NCBI RefSeq assembly: GCF_023073415.1
Contig: NZ_JADPJL010000023.1
Coordinates: forward strand, 62,001-126,000
Source of the DNA: Bradyrhizobium sp. 190
Lineage (GTDB): Bacteria > Pseudomonadota > Alphaproteobacteria > Rhizobiales > Xanthobacteraceae
DNA: 64,000 nt
Direction: 5' to 3'
How positions within the stretch are numbered: position 1 is the stretch's first letter; every line of letters starts with the position of its first letter. A model generated the notes under the pieces. The model was not told the DNA's origin. It worked only from the letters and a program-made list of their open reading frames with translations, and ran no database searches. Both the position numbers and the translations under genes were made by a program. Shown here piece after piece: positions 35,525-43,747 of the stretch.

Positions 35525-36060
35525 GCTAGCTCCTGTTTGAAATCCGGATTCTCCAACAGAGCCCGGGGCAGTCCAATGTCTTCGGCTTCTTGAGCACGCC
35601 AGTGTCTGCCAGCTGTGCCGCGATCCCTGCCGAAGCTTCGAGATCGCTGTTCAGCTGCTTCACGTCGAGCAGCTGCTGCAAGTTCTTGTGATGATCAGCG
35701 GCCGGAGTCCGATGACGCGATCAAGCATGGCGTCACCCGATCCGGCCCGGCGTATCGCGCCGGACGATGCTGCCGAGATGGGTCTTGCCGACGACCTTGG
35801 GGCCGCGATACTCCGGCGCCGGCTCGGTGACCAACTCGCAGAGCGCAGTGCATTGCAGCTGCGCCCAGCTTGGCGCCGCACATGCAGAAGCTGACCTGTA
35901 TCTGTGGAGCGGGGTCGGTCACAGCTCGACTCCCCGCCGCTCGAGCTCGGCCTCGATCGCGTCGTGCAGCATCTCGAACGGCGCGACCGAAAGAATGACC
36001 CAACCGATGATGGCGGCGCGCGCCAGAACCAGGTACGAGATCACGATGCGGCTGCCGCAA
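35525..36060 (-). other. Tightly packed short frames, unresolved
   Basis: Several short minus-strand frames are open here. One (GTG at about 36044) gives a 41-residue membrane-type peptide, ISYLVLARAAIIGWVILSVA. Another ends QEAEDIGLPRALLENPDFKQ and ELA with its TGA overlapping the next gene's ATG at 35524. A third reads CELVTEPAPEYRGPKVVGKT. Starts cannot be assigned and more than one frame is open at once, so no gene is called, but the packing is phage-like. Confidence 0.4.
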
Positions 36061-36337
36061 CTGTGATGACGACGGATTCTCCACGCGACAGTTGCTCGCG
36101 CCAGCCCGGCACGTGCTTATCCAGCGCGGCCTGCACTTCCCCAAGTCCTATGGCCGGGCATCGCGTGCAGGCTTTGCCGCCTTGCGATCGCGCTTCGCCA
36201 CGGCCATCCGCTCCTTGCGACCAGGTGCGAATGCCCTTTGGGTGGCCGCAATGACGCGCCGCTGAGATTTGGCCTGCGAGCGCGTCGGCCGCGCCGGCTG
36301 TTCTGGCTTCAGCATTGAACTGCACGTCACTGTTGAA

Positions 36338-36460
36338 ATGGTTGGGGCCCCGGTGATGAGCCCGGGCCCCGCAGCCGCGTTCGCACGCGGCAAAGCGGGT
36401 TCGCGCGTTGCGCTCGCGCTGCTGATGGATGAGCATCGCCAGAAGGTGGCCGCCGCGTGA
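36338..36460 (+). CDS. Tiny hypothetical protein, first of an overlapping trio
   Basis: A 40-residue Ala-rich peptide (MSPGPAAAFARGKAGSRVAL near its start, MDEHRQKVAA near its end). The frame is open back to 36269, so the start is uncertain; ATG 36338 was chosen. Its TGA overlaps the GTG of the next gene (GTGA at 36457-36460). No family known. Confidence 0.45.
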   Translation: MVGAPVMSPGPAAAFARGKAGSRVALALLMDEHRQKVAAA

Positions 36461-36642
36461 AGCCAGCCAGCGATGTGCTCAAGGTCCAGGTCACGCTGCT
36501 CGAGCCCGGCGACGAGGCCTTGGTCCGCCGTCGGATCATCGAGCGCCTCGGCGAAGACCTGATGGTGGAAATCACAAGCCCGCGCGGATCGACCAGGGTC
36601 CAGATCGGCGCCGGCGAGATTATGCGCGTGAGGCCGTCATGA
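36457..36642 (+). CDS. Small hypothetical protein, second of an overlapping trio
   Basis: A 61-residue protein with GTG start at 36457 (KPASDVLKVQVTLLEPGDEA, then IERLGEDLMVEITSPRGSTR). It looks like a small folded beta domain. Start and stop each overlap a neighbour by four bases (GTGA, ATGA), the arrangement of a compact phage or accessory operon. No family recognised. Confidence 0.55.
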   Translation: MKPASDVLKVQVTLLEPGDEALVRRRIIERLGEDLMVEITSPRGSTRVQIGAGEIMRVRPS

Positions 36643-36713
36643 TCGAGGGCATCATCTTCGGTGCCATGATGCTGGTGGCCACTGGCTTCGCGATCTACGC
36701 GGTGCGGACATGA
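36639..36713 (+). CDS. 24-residue membrane peptide, third of an overlapping trio
   Basis: A micro-gene of 24 codons: IIFGAMMLVATGFAIYAV forms one membrane helix with a short charged end. Its ATG overlaps the preceding stop (ATGA) and a terminator hairpin follows three bases after its TGA, which supports real translation. Membrane micro-peptides of this kind occur in phage lysis or toxin contexts, but no specific role can be given. Confidence 0.5.
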   Translation: MIEGIIFGAMMLVATGFAIYAVRT

Positions 36714-36715
36714 GA

Positions 36716-36746
36716 AAGCCCGCTGGCAATTTCTCGCCGCGGGCTT
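36716..36746 (+). terminator. Intrinsic terminator after the overlapping trio
   Basis: AAGCCCGC (36716-36723) pairs with GCGGGCTT (36739-36746) across a 15-base loop, followed shortly by TTTTT at 36754-36758. It sits three bases after the micro-gene stop and ends the plus-strand trio. The stem is 8 bp, GC-rich. Confidence 0.7.
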
Positions 36747-37144
36747 ACACAGGTTTTTCTGATTTTGGTAAAATGCCCCTGATTTGCCCGACGGGTCAAG
36801 AGGCATTTCCTGCGTGACGAGGTTCGTCAGCATCAACGGCCACACGATCCGGCGTAACGCCAAGTACGGCCGTGCGCGGCGCGCGCTGACGAACTGATTG
36901 GCAAGCGGGTGCCACCATTTCCGGATGGAATGTACAAGGGAGACGGATCGTGTATTGGGTTACGGTGACAGTGCTGGACTGCACAAAACCATTGTGAGTA
37001 ACGCCCCCGACGACGAGCTGTCGTCCGCGCGGAACATGATCGCGTCAATGCATTGAAGCTGTCACGATGTAGCTTCCGATCATAGGTGAAGAAGTTTCGC
37101 CTGACGCGATACCGGATAGCGCCTCTCGCGCGGGCGCACACCTG

Positions 37145-37515
37145 CTTCTCGAACCCGACAAACACCGTAGCTTCCTCGACTGACTTTCGCTCCGACACCA
37201 CCGCATTCGCCGGAAGCGTTTCATCCGGCCAGCCCAGCGCGATGCTCTTCATGATGAACTGATCGTCGGCTATGCCCGCATGGTCGCGCACCACGGGGGA
37301 TTGCATGATGCCCTGGCTGTTGATCACGGCGCCCAGCCCGCGAGACCAGGCGGCATTGACCAGGGCGGTCGCCACAGCGCCGCAATCGAAGGGCGTATCG
37401 TCGCTGCCATCAAGCACGCGGTCATAGGTCACGATCACGCATACAGGCGCGTCGAATTGGCGGAAGCCGCGCAGCGCCTAGTCCTGGCGCTTGTCCTTGT
37501 TGTCGCGCTTGATCC
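37145..37515 (-). pseudogene. C-terminal nitroreductase fragment (duplicate of 38998-39675)
   Basis: A 371-base block, same orientation and nearly the same sequence as 39001-39371 inside the intact nitroreductase. It encodes VTYDRVLDGSDDTPFDCGAV and ALGWPDETLPANAVVSERKS as in the full gene, but the N-terminal half is missing and a TAG (37478-37480) replaces the tryptophan codon of the intact copy. There is no proper end: the frame runs past the homology into unrelated sequence. The two copies lie 1.86 kb apart as direct repeats around the L,D-transpeptidase gene. Confidence 0.8.
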
Positions 37516-37562
37516 TGATGAGCCGACGAAATGTCGATGCCAAGCGTGGTCTGCTGATGACC

Positions 37563-37723
37563 CTGGCTGTGTAAAAACTCAAAAATCGAATCGCGGCGAA
37601 GAATGATATTTTCCAGTGCGACCTCTAAGTTTAATCCGCTTGCGCGTTGGGAGACTAAGGCGGTCTTGGACGAATAACTTCTTCTATCTCGATTGAGCGT
37701 CTTCGCGTTTTTGCACAGCCAAG
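37563..37723. mobile_element. MITE-like element with terminal inverted repeats
   Basis: A 161-base non-coding element bounded by near-perfect inverted repeats: CTGGCTGTGTAAAAACTC at 37563-37580 and GCGTTTTTGCACAGCCAAG at 37705-37723, which match at about 16 of 18 positions. The outer flanks keep partial symmetry (GATG and CATC). The ends resemble those of IS5/IS1182-like elements. No transposase is inside. It lies between the nitroreductase fragment and the stop of the L,D-transpeptidase gene. Confidence 0.65.
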
Positions 37724-37749
37724 ACCCATCGCTGACGTCGGACAAGAGC

Positions 37750-38964
37750 TTAGCACCGGCTCCACGGAAAGCCGGCACGGGCCGGATTGCACTCGATCGG
37801 TTTGGAGAACGAGACACCAAACCATTTGCTGGTCAACGAGCCGTCATTGTCGATCCAAGGGATTGGGGGCAATTGCGGCAGGTAGGATGCATACGGCATT
37901 ACTTTCGCAAGCGTCACTCTGCCCGGAAATTGTGCAAGGAACGCCTTGTTCATTCCGCCGTCAAGTCCGCTGTAGATCGGGGCAGCTGGCACGTTGTCTT
38001 CAAGCAATCGCGCGTACGCGCGCTCGTCGGCGCGCCTCTTCTCCAGCGCCCGCCGCGCGATTTCCGGATTGACGACGAAGGGAGGACATTTTTCGATCGC
38101 GTTGAACACGAGAGGGTGCGGCGAGTTCGGGGGAGGTTGCGCATCGAATACATAGCGGCGGTTGCACACATCCACCCTCGGTTCGCGTTGCGTCGTCTCG
38201 AAATGATCGTTGCCGATCTTGAGCATTTTCCAGAAGGGCAGGTTGGGACTATTTCGATGCCGCGCCAGATTCGCCGGCGTCAGGCGGAACGGATAGGCCT
38301 GGACCTGGAACGACGGCCGGCCGCTGAGCGAGTCGCGCGCCAGCGAATAGATCTCGCTGATCTGTTCGTCGGTCATGGCATAGCAACCGCTCGACCAGCA
38401 GTCGCCGTGGATCATCAGGAAGCTGCCGTTGCGCTTGTTCGCCTTGTCGAACGTGTTGGGGTAGCCGAGGTTGATCGAAAGATAGAAGTTGGAGTTGGGG
38501 TTCATCAACTCAGGTGTAATTGTATAAAACCCTTCCGGAGCCTGTCGGTCGCCCTCGTACAATTTTGGCCCGAGATCGCCCGACCACCGACAGATCGGAT
38601 AGGTCTTGAGGATCTGGAAACGGCCGGTCGTGTCCTGTTTCCAGACTTCGAGCTCCGCCTCTTCCTTGAAAAGACGCACAACGATCGGCGAATATTTTGG
38701 CATCTTCTTCTGTTCGAGCAGCGCGAGCAGCTCGGGGGGCAGTTCCTGTGTTGCCTTGGCCGGCAACGGCTTGCTGCTCTGGCCAAAGCACGTGACCGGC
38801 ATCAAGGTAGCGGCAAAAGCCGCCGCCAGCACGAGAGCCTTCCCCGTTCCGATTGAATCGGAACGGGGCTCTCGATTCCTGTTTTGACGCGTTTTCTTGA
38901 CGCGAACCGGTACCCACTTCGCTGGAAAACGCTCTAGTGCACGTCGGACCATGGCGCGGATCAC
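37750..38964 (-). CDS. L,D-transpeptidase (YkuD) family protein
   Basis: A 404-residue exported protein with a YkuD catalytic domain (about 110-240). The active-site motif is HGDCWSSGCYAMTDEQ, giving the HGxxxSxGC pattern with catalytic cysteine. The signal peptide core is ALVLAAAFAATLMPVTCFGQ. A long C-terminal region (about 240-404) has no known domain. The start GTG 38964 follows GGAGG by eight bases. Residues 10-42 between start and signal peptide are encoded by a palindromic repeat (38836-38937), giving a positively charged leader (WVPVRVKKTRQNRNREPRSD). The enzyme would cross-link or modify peptidoglycan in the periplasm. Whether the extended leader still directs export is uncertain. 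Confidence 0.88.
   Translation of the reverse strand: MIRAMVRRALERFPAKWVPVRVKKTRQNRNREPRSDSIGTGKALVLAAAFAATLMPVTCFGQSSKPLPAKATQELPPELLALLEQKKMPKYSPIVVRLFKEEAELEVWKQDTTGRFQILKTYPICRWSGDLGPKLYEGDRQAPEGFYTITPELMNPNSNFYLSINLGYPNTFDKANKRNGSFLMIHGDCWSSGCYAMTDEQISEIYSLARDSLSGRPSFQVQAYPFRLTPANLARHRNSPNLPFWKMLKIGNDHFETTQREPRVDVCNRRYVFDAQPPPNSPHPLVFNAIEKCPPFVVNPEIARRALEKRRADERAYARLLEDNVPAAPIYSGLDGGMNKAFLAQFPGRVTLAKVMPYASYLPQLPPIPWIDNDGSLTSKWFGVSFSKPIECNPARAGFPWSRC
38836..38937. repeat. Palindromic intergenic-type repeat inside a coding region
   Basis: Contains a perfect 27-base palindrome CCCCGTTCCGATTGAATCGG plus AACGGGG (38842-38868), followed by a conserved tail (GTTTTGACGCGTTTTCTTGA, then CGCGAACCGG and GGAAAACGCT). 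A second copy of the family, in the opposite orientation, is at 54698-54823, where it is intergenic. Here it lies in frame within the L,D-transpeptidase gene. Confidence 0.8.
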
Positions 38965-38997
38965 TGTTGTACCTCCAGCCCTTCCGCCCGCGCGCCG

Positions 38998-39675
38998 CTA
39001 CTTCTCGAACCCGATGAACACCGTCGCTTCCTCGACCGACTTCCGCTCCGACACCACCGCATTCGCCGGAAACGTCTCGTCCGGCCAGCCCAGCGCGATG
39101 CTTTTCATGATGACCTGATCGTCGGCGATCCCTGCGTGCTCGCGCACCACGGGGGACTGCATGATGCCCTGGCTGTTGATCACCGCGCCGAGCCCGCGAG
39201 ACCAGGCGGCATTGACGAGTGCGGTCGCCACGGCGCCGCAATCGAACGGCGTGTCGTCGCTGCCGTCGAGCACGCGATCATAGGTGATGATTACACAGAC
39301 GGGCGCGTCGAATTGGCGGAAGCCGCGCAACACCCAGTCCTGACGCTTGTCCTTGTTGTCGCGCTCGATTCCCATCGCGGAGAATAATTGCTTGGCGACA
39401 CCGACCTGCCGGTCGCGGTGCTTGCCTGCAAAGGCCTGACCCGTGCGGAACTCGCGCGACTGCGGAATGCCCGCCACCATCCGCTCGGTGTTGCCGGCGC
39501 GAATCCGATCCAGCGGTTCGCCTGAAATGACGTAGAAATTCCAGGGCTGGGTGTTCATCGACGACGGGGCGCGCATTGCCAAACCAATGATTTCCGCAAT
39601 CAGCGCTTTGGGTACTGGATCAGGTTTGTAACCGCGGATACTCCGGCGACCGAGAATAACGTCATCAAACTGCAT
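38998..39675 (-). CDS. Nitroreductase family protein
   Basis: A 225-residue flavin-dependent nitroreductase. Family features: MQFDDVILGRRSIRGYKPDP with the FMN-contacting RRSIR, PSSMNTQPWNFYVISGEPLD, and a C-terminal GLGAVINSQGIMQSPVV and ADDQVIMKSIALGWPDETFP. Length is normal. The best start is ATG 39675; the frame is open back to 40029 without family similarity. The ribosome site (GGGAATTCGG) is moderate. Part of this gene is duplicated at 37145-37515. It reduces nitro groups or quinones with NAD(P)H in general; the natural substrate is unknown. Confidence 0.9.
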   Translation of the reverse strand: MQFDDVILGRRSIRGYKPDPVPKALIAEIIGLAMRAPSSMNTQPWNFYVISGEPLDRIRAGNTERMVAGIPQSREFRTGQAFAGKHRDRQVGVAKQLFSAMGIERDNKDKRQDWVLRGFRQFDAPVCVIITYDRVLDGSDDTPFDCGAVATALVNAAWSRGLGAVINSQGIMQSPVVREHAGIADDQVIMKSIALGWPDETFPANAVVSERKSVEEATVFIGFEK

Positions 39676-40025
39676 CTGTGCCGAATTCCCCCGATAAGTT
39701 CTGAAACAGCCCGGATTTTCGCGGTTTCTGCACCCTCGCGCAAGCGGCGGCGGCGTGTCCTCAACGGTCCAGCCACGCGGAACATGATCGCAGCAATATT
39801 GCGCACGCAGTGGTTTAGCAAATTCCGGGATGATGAAATTGTGCCGCTGATTTGCCCGACGTGTCAAGTTTTCGGTCCAAACCGTCGGTTGCGGCGGCCG
39901 CCGGCTACTTTGCATGGGGTTGTTTTCGATATTTTGGTGGAGCCGTGGCGACCGGGCGCGACGGCACCGTCGGGAAGGCGCTGAGCGTCGAACCGACGGC
40001 CCGTCATTCTGCTGTTTGTCATGGC
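39676..40025. other. Intergenic, with a short sequence also present near 36780
   Basis: About 350 bases with no gene. The block CTGATTTGCCCGACG followed by GTCAAG at roughly 39848-39870 also occurs near 36778-36800, beside the terminator of the small overlapping trio, suggesting a dispersed short repeat. Confidence 0.45.
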
Positions 40026-40589
40026 TCACCGCACCGCGGCGCAGAACTGTTCCGTGACCGCCGTCGTTTCCTCGGTGACGTTCCAGCCGTGCGTCTCGGC
40101 GTTTTCCTTGGCCAACTTATGCTCGATCTGAAGCATCTTTTTGATTTGCGCGTACGGTTTCCAGTCGGCCTTGGACAGCTTGACGGGGGGCGCACCGCAG
40201 ACGTTGTGGGCAATCGCTTTCTGCACACTAGTGCTGACGTCGCTCATGTGGTCCTCGACCACGGCGGTGAAGCGCGCCTTGGCGTATTGGCTGTTGGCTG
40301 CGATGAAATCCTTGCAGAAGGCGACCCGTTGACCTCCGTCGCGGGCCTTGATGTAGGCCGTCTGCGTTTCGTAATGCACGCGGTAGGCGAGTTTGTTGGC
40401 GTTCGGGTCGGATTTCACCGCTTCGAGCATGGCGCGATGGTCGCCCGAGGTGGCGTCATTGATCCTGAGATCACATACTTTGGCGAGAGAGACGACCGGA
40501 ACGTAGGCCCGCACCTTGGCTTCCAGGGCGTCGTTGGCGTGCGCAGCTGCTGCGACCACGATTGCGAAAGCAGCGAGACAGTGTTTCAT
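40026..40589 (-). CDS. Exported hypothetical protein
   Basis: A 187-residue protein with a signal peptide (KHCLAAFAIVVAAAAHA) and a helical mature part with four cysteines (VCDLRIN, AFCKDFI, HNVCGAP, EQFCAAV), probably two disulfides. The start ATG 40589 lies 10 bases after GGAGGG. No family with known role was recognised. It may be a small periplasmic protein of the accessory region; its downstream side is a 350-bp gap and its upstream neighbour is an IS481 end. Confidence 0.7.
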   Translation of the reverse strand: MKHCLAAFAIVVAAAAHANDALEAKVRAYVPVVSLAKVCDLRINDATSGDHRAMLEAVKSDPNANKLAYRVHYETQTAYIKARDGGQRVAFCKDFIAANSQYAKARFTAVVEDHMSDVSTSVQKAIAHNVCGAPPVKLSKADWKPYAQIKKMLQIEHKLAKENAETHGWNVTEETTAVTEQFCAAVR

Positions 40590-40789
40590 TGGTGACATAC
40601 CCTCCAATCACCGAACAGGAAGCGGCGGCGACCCGGCCGAGAAGCGTCCAGCGCAGAAAACGGATTGAGCAACTTATAGCGCGAATTCCTTGGGCGGCGG
40701 CCGAGCCACGGCGTTGATCTGGATCATGGCTCCCACGAGTAGGGCCATCGACCGGGTAGGGTGAGAGATGGGCAACGGCCCCTGCCGAC

Positions 40790-40883
40790 CTCGCTTTCCA
40801 CGGCATCCACACCTCCCGCTTGCAAATAAGCGAAAAGTGTAACCCATGTGTCCGGTACGAAATGTCACCTATGTCTCGGGCCG
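40790..40883 (-). mobile_element. IS481-family end remnant (second copy)
   Basis: A 94-base match to 34092-34184, same orientation: CTCGCTTTCCACGGCATCCA, then TGTAACCCATGTGTCCGGTA and GTCACCTATGTCTCGGGCCG. It retains only the first seven codons of the transposase (MWMPWKA, starting at 40812) before diverging. No other part of the element is present. Confidence 0.8.
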
Positions 40884-40920
40884 TTCATTCGCTTCGGCGC
40901 GGCGCGCCCGAGGCGGCGGC

Positions 40921-41559
40921 CTATCCCGTCTGTTGAATCGCCATGTCGTACGCGTCGATCGTCGCCTTGGCGCGAGCAGCGACTTCGGCGGCCGTCATGC
41001 CGGGTTTGTAGAGGCTGCTGCCGAGGCCGAACGCGAGAACGCCGGCCCGCGTGTAGTCCGCAAAATTCTTGTCGGAGACGCCACCGACGGCAGCGATCAT
41101 CAGGTCTGCGGGAAGTACGGCACGGATCGCGGTAATTCCGGCTGCGCCGAGCACGCTCGCCGGAAAGAACTTGAGGCTCGATGCTCCCGCCTTGGCGGCA
41201 AGCAGCGCTTCCGTCGGTGTAAAGACGCCGGGCATCGTGACCATGCCACGCGCCCGGGCCCGGACAATGATTTCGGGATCGACGTTGGGTGTTACCAGGA
41301 GCCGGCCGCCAACGTCATGGAGCCGCTCGACGGCCTCCAGCGTCAGGACGGTGCCGGCACCAACCAGGATTCCGGCGGGGGCCTTCTTGACGGCGATCTC
41401 GATGGAGCGGAAAGGATCCGGCGAGTTGAGCGGGATCTCTATCGCCGTCATGCCGCTGTCGATCAGCACGCTGACGATATCCTCCGCTTCGTCAGGCCTC
41501 ACCCCGCGCAGGATCGCGACCAGCGGACGCTTCATTGGGGGAAATGGGACAACGCTCAT
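40921..41559 (-). CDS. dgoA: 2-dehydro-3-deoxy-6-phosphogalactonate aldolase
   Basis: A 212-residue class I aldolase of the KDPG/KDPGal family. It shows RPLVAILRGVRPDEAEDIVS, the catalytic glutamate in AIEIPLNSPDP, GAGTVLTLEAVERLHDVGGR, and the Schiff-base lysine in ASSLKFFPASVLGAAGI. The RG in ILRG and the NS in PLNS favour DgoA over Eda. It splits 2-keto-3-deoxy-6-phosphogalactonate into pyruvate and glyceraldehyde 3-phosphate. It lies 12 bases downstream of dgoK, one operon. AGAGGA precedes ATG 41559. Confidence 0.92.
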   Translation of the reverse strand: MSVVPFPPMKRPLVAILRGVRPDEAEDIVSVLIDSGMTAIEIPLNSPDPFRSIEIAVKKAPAGILVGAGTVLTLEAVERLHDVGGRLLVTPNVDPEIIVRARARGMVTMPGVFTPTEALLAAKAGASSLKFFPASVLGAAGITAIRAVLPADLMIAAVGGVSDKNFADYTRAGVLAFGLGSSLYKPGMTAAEVAARAKATIDAYDMAIQQTG

Positions 41560-41571
41560 TCGTCTGATCCT

Positions 41572-42486
41572 CTATGCGTTCCAGATCGACTTAGCGGCCA
41601 TCGCAAGGCCACGACGGACCGCATCCTCGGCACCGATTGATCTGACAGGAACGGACACCGTGTCAAACGCCAACTGGTAAAGCACCTGGAGCCTCCCTGA
41701 CGCTACCAGCGTGATGCCGGTGCTGGGTACTTCTCCGGCGAGCCCCGCCGCCAGTTCGAGACCAATCAGGGTGCCGGATATTTTTTCGCGTGCCGAGGAT
41801 GGCGTGCCGCCATAGAGGAGCTGGCCCGATCGCACCTGGAACAGCAGATTGGCAGCGAAGGCAGGCGTCTCGAACGCGGCAATGACCGCCGACTTGAATG
41901 CGTCGGTATCTTCCGCTTCATCGGCGCCGGTCACCGCGTGGGACAGGATCGTCTCTCGCGACACGACGTCGAACAGCTCTCCCGTCATGAACGTGGCGAA
42001 GCGCTCGACGATCCCTCCATTCGCCCTGACCCACTTCGAATGGGTACCCGGCATGCAGACGATCGCATCGTCGGCCGCGTCCGCGCCCAATGCGCCGAGC
42101 AACTGCGTCTCCTCGCCGCGCATGACATCCGGCGCCTTGGGGTCGCGTTGTGCGATGCCCGGGAGGATGCGGATGTCACGGTTCTGTCCCGGCACCGGGA
42201 CGGCATGCTTCAGGATCGATGCGAGCGGCGCCGGCGTGTCGACGTATCCGGCTTCAACCCACCCCTGCCGGGCACCGGCCATACCGCAGACGACAACGGG
42301 CAGCCCAGGCGCGGCGCCGACGGCTTCCAAGTGAGCTTGCAGCACGGTCGGAAAGCCAAGCTTGGCTGCCGCCATCATGCCCTCTTGGCTGCGCCGTTCC
42401 CCGAGAACGTTGCCGGCCCGGTCGACGAGCCAAAGCCGAAAACTGCTCGTGCCCCAATCGACCGCGACGTATGCAGCCTGGCTCAT
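41572..42486 (-). CDS. dgoK: 2-dehydro-3-deoxygalactonokinase
   Basis: A 304-residue sugar-acid kinase of the DgoK family. N-terminal AYVAVDWGTSSFRLWLVDRA is the phosphate-binding start of the ASKHA fold; VVCGMAGARQGWVEAGY and VCMPGTHSKWVRANGGIVER are diagnostic. It phosphorylates 2-keto-3-deoxygalactonate at O6, the substrate of the next gene, dgoA. No galactonate dehydratase or transporter of that pathway is in the window. A TctC-type binding protein gene diverges from it 218 bp away. GGAG lies six bases before ATG 42486. Confidence 0.93.
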   Translation of the reverse strand: MSQAAYVAVDWGTSSFRLWLVDRAGNVLGERRSQEGMMAAAKLGFPTVLQAHLEAVGAAPGLPVVVCGMAGARQGWVEAGYVDTPAPLASILKHAVPVPGQNRDIRILPGIAQRDPKAPDVMRGEETQLLGALGADAADDAIVCMPGTHSKWVRANGGIVERFATFMTGELFDVVSRETILSHAVTGADEAEDTDAFKSAVIAAFETPAFAANLLFQVRSGQLLYGGTPSSAREKISGTLIGLELAAGLAGEVPSTGITLVASGRLQVLYQLAFDTVSVPVRSIGAEDAVRRGLAMAAKSIWNA

Positions 42487-42704
42487 TTCAACTCCGTCCC
42501 GATGCTATCCGCGCCCTAAGGACATGGTATCACGCCGGTCTGCCTGCGAGCTACGCTCGCTTTGTAATTGATTTGCGCAAGCGCAATCAGCATGATCCGA
42601 AGTCATGCGGTGCCACGCTGTCTGCTGCGGGCTTCGCCAACGAGCGCACGTCCGCAACAAATGCGGCATAACAACAAAAAACAAAGACTTTGGAGGACGC
42701 CATC

Positions 42705-43697
42705 GTGATCAATCTCCCTTTTAGAAGCGCCCTCATGGGCTTTGGTCTCCTGATTGCGGCGCTTTCGCCGCAGGCCCATGCGCAATCGTCCCCCAAGACC
42801 GTGACGCTGGTGGTGCCTTTTGCGGCCGGCGGTGGCACGGATACTGTCGCTCGCCTCATTGGCGAGCGGATGTCGCGAACGCTCGGCCAGACCGTCATCG
42901 TCGAGAACGTGGTCGGAGGCGGCAGTACGCTGGCCAATGATCGTGTTGCCCGATCGGCGCCTGACGGTTCGACAATCCTGATCAACCATGTCGCGCTGCT
43001 CGCCGCGCCCAGCCTGTTCACCAACCTGCGGTATGATACGAAAACGGCGTTCGAGCCGGTCGGCCTCGTCAACAACGCGCCGATGGTCCTGATCGGCCGC
43101 AAGTCGATCCCCGGCGAGGGTTCGAAGGACCATGTCGCCTGGATCAAGGCGCAGGGTGACAAGGCGAACTTCGCGCATGGTGGTCTCGGGACAAACAGTC
43201 ATTTGTGCGCCGTGATGATGGGCAATGTGCTCGGCTTCAAACCGACGGTCGTGGCTTATCGCGGATCAGCTCCCGCAATCGGCGATCTGCTGGCGGGGCA
43301 GATCGACCTGCTGTGGGATCAGGTGACCAACGCGCTGCCGCAGATTCAGGCCGGAGCGCTTCACGGCATCGCCATTACGTCGCCACAACGTCTCGATCAG
43401 TTGAAGGGCGTGCCGACCACCGCCGAGCTCGGCATGCCCGAGGTCAGCTACTCGATGTGGCATGGGCTCTACGTGGCGAAGGGTACGCCCAAGGAGACCG
43501 TCAATGCGTTGAACTCGGCGCTCCGCGCGGCGCTGGCTGAGCCAGAGCTTCTGGAGAAGCTGAAGCAGCTCGGAACCTTGCCATTCCCTGACAACGAGTT
43601 GACGGCTGAGGCACACGCGCGCCTGTTCGCCGCCGACCTGCCTCGCGTGGCGAAACTCATTGAAAGCTCGGGGATCAAGGCGAGCGAAGCGAAGTAG
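42705..43697 (+). CDS. Bug/TctC-type periplasmic substrate-binding protein
   Basis: A 330-residue binding protein of the tripartite tricarboxylate transporter / Bug family. Signal peptide LMGFGLLIAALSPQAHAQ, then the family start VTLVVPFAAGGGTDTVARLI and later VVAYRGSAPAIGDLLAGQID. The start GTG 42705 has GGAGG eight bases upstream; the frame is open back to a TTG at 42690. Bug proteins are often present in many copies in Bradyrhizobium and Burkholderiales, without adjacent TctA/TctB genes, as here. Proximity to dgoK/dgoA could mean a sugar-acid ligand, which is a weak inference. Confidence 0.9.
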   Translation: MINLPFRSALMGFGLLIAALSPQAHAQSSPKTVTLVVPFAAGGGTDTVARLIGERMSRTLGQTVIVENVVGGGSTLANDRVARSAPDGSTILINHVALLAAPSLFTNLRYDTKTAFEPVGLVNNAPMVLIGRKSIPGEGSKDHVAWIKAQGDKANFAHGGLGTNSHLCAVMMGNVLGFKPTVVAYRGSAPAIGDLLAGQIDLLWDQVTNALPQIQAGALHGIAITSPQRLDQLKGVPTTAELGMPEVSYSMWHGLYVAKGTPKETVNALNSALRAALAEPELLEKLKQLGTLPFPDNELTAEAHARLFAADLPRVAKLIESSGIKASEAK

Positions 43698-43747
43698 GGC
43701 GTCTCGTGCGGCAATGGAACGGCTGCGCTGGAACCGGCGTAGCTCCG

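Noticed and set aside
37693..38856. 387-codon plus-strand frame opposite the L,D-transpeptidase
   Set aside because: Arg-rich shadow; the minus-strand frame has signal peptide and catalytic motif.
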